DNA of 44,135 nucleotides from Thermodiscus sp. (lineage in GTDB: Archaea; Thermoproteota; Thermoprotei_A; Sulfolobales; Acidilobaceae). A model generated the notes under the pieces. The model saw nothing but the letters and a program-made list of their open reading frames with translations, made no database searches and was not told the origin of the DNA. The position numbers were made by a program, and so were the translations under genes. The stretch lies in assembly GCA_015523485.1 (NCBI GenBank), contig WAKH01000045.1, forward strand, positions 1-44,135. Direction: 5' to 3'. This document shows, in pieces, positions 42,638 through 44,135 of the stretch (position 1 is its first letter; each line of letters starts with the position of its first letter).

Positions 42638-44135
<1,498 letters not shown>

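Overview
The window looks like a chromosomal segment from a hyperthermophilic crenarchaeon (Thermoproteota) of Desulfurococcales/Acidilobales type. The evidence is a reverse gyrase, the CdvA/ESCRT-III (CdvB) division proteins, an archaeal TIP49/RuvB-like ATPase, an AbrB-PhoU regulator, a Pyrococcus-type ferredoxin and a Sulfolobus-type 2-oxoacid:ferredoxin oxidoreductase. GGTG/GGAG-type ribosome sites, many TTG/GTG starts and TATA boxes about 22-25 bp upstream of putative transcript starts fit the same group. I cannot name the genus. No rRNA, tRNA, CRISPR array, insertion sequence or replication origin was recognised, and no gene-free stretch exceeds about 250 bases.

Layout. 1-4650: AMP-forming acetyl-CoA synthetase (C-terminus outside the window), an amidohydrolase, a Pat-like acetyltransferase and a radical SAM enzyme. 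4713-4773: a possible C/D box sRNA. 4872-6625: two membrane proteins. 6692-8192: divergent cdvA and cdvB. 8330-10423: a metallo-beta-lactamase-fold hydrolase and an RNA m5C methyltransferase. 10426-10499: the better C/D box sRNA candidate. 10540-16683: thioesterase, flavoprotein, enoyl-CoA hydratase, TIP49, NCS1 permease and glycerophosphodiesterase. 16666-21462: a complete carbohydrate-type ABC importer operon. 21595-27442: an RlmI-like methyltransferase, a small membrane protein and the histidine-degradation genes hutI, hutG and hutU, with a CDGSH iron-sulfur protein between the divergent hut units. 27539-29026: TusA-like protein and SufS cysteine desulfurase. 29269-32347: a mirror-image group of two CBS proteins, two paralogous small proteins with a nucleotidyltransferase-like DxD, and an AbrB-PhoU regulator. 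32414-37437: reverse gyrase translationally coupled to a degenerate nitrilase-fold protein. 37635-39125: a 47-residue protein, ferredoxin and a circularly permuted GTPase. 39355-41157: a tRNA-binding domain protein and two secreted proteins, one extremely rich in His/Asp/Cys. 41311-44135: fumarase/aspartase-family lyase and the 2-oxoacid:ferredoxin oxidoreductase beta and partial alpha subunits.

How genes may work together. HutU, HutI and HutG cover urocanate to glutamate, but no histidine ammonia-lyase is present. The glycerophosphodiesterase converges on the ABC operon, which resembles the gene content of bacterial ugpBAECQ. Acs and a Pat-like acetyltransferase are neighbours. TusA-like and SufS suggest sulfur transfer.

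The least explained signals are: (i) two GC-rich intergenic elements at 29056-29145 and 39237-39309 that share a hairpin module, (ii) strong over-representation of the 7-mer GGGWCCC (about 34 copies by eye against 4-5 expected), in all three codon frames and both strands, (iii) the mirror-image CBS/NT-like/PhoU cluster with a perfect operator-like palindrome, and (iv) the secreted His/Asp/Cys-rich protein.
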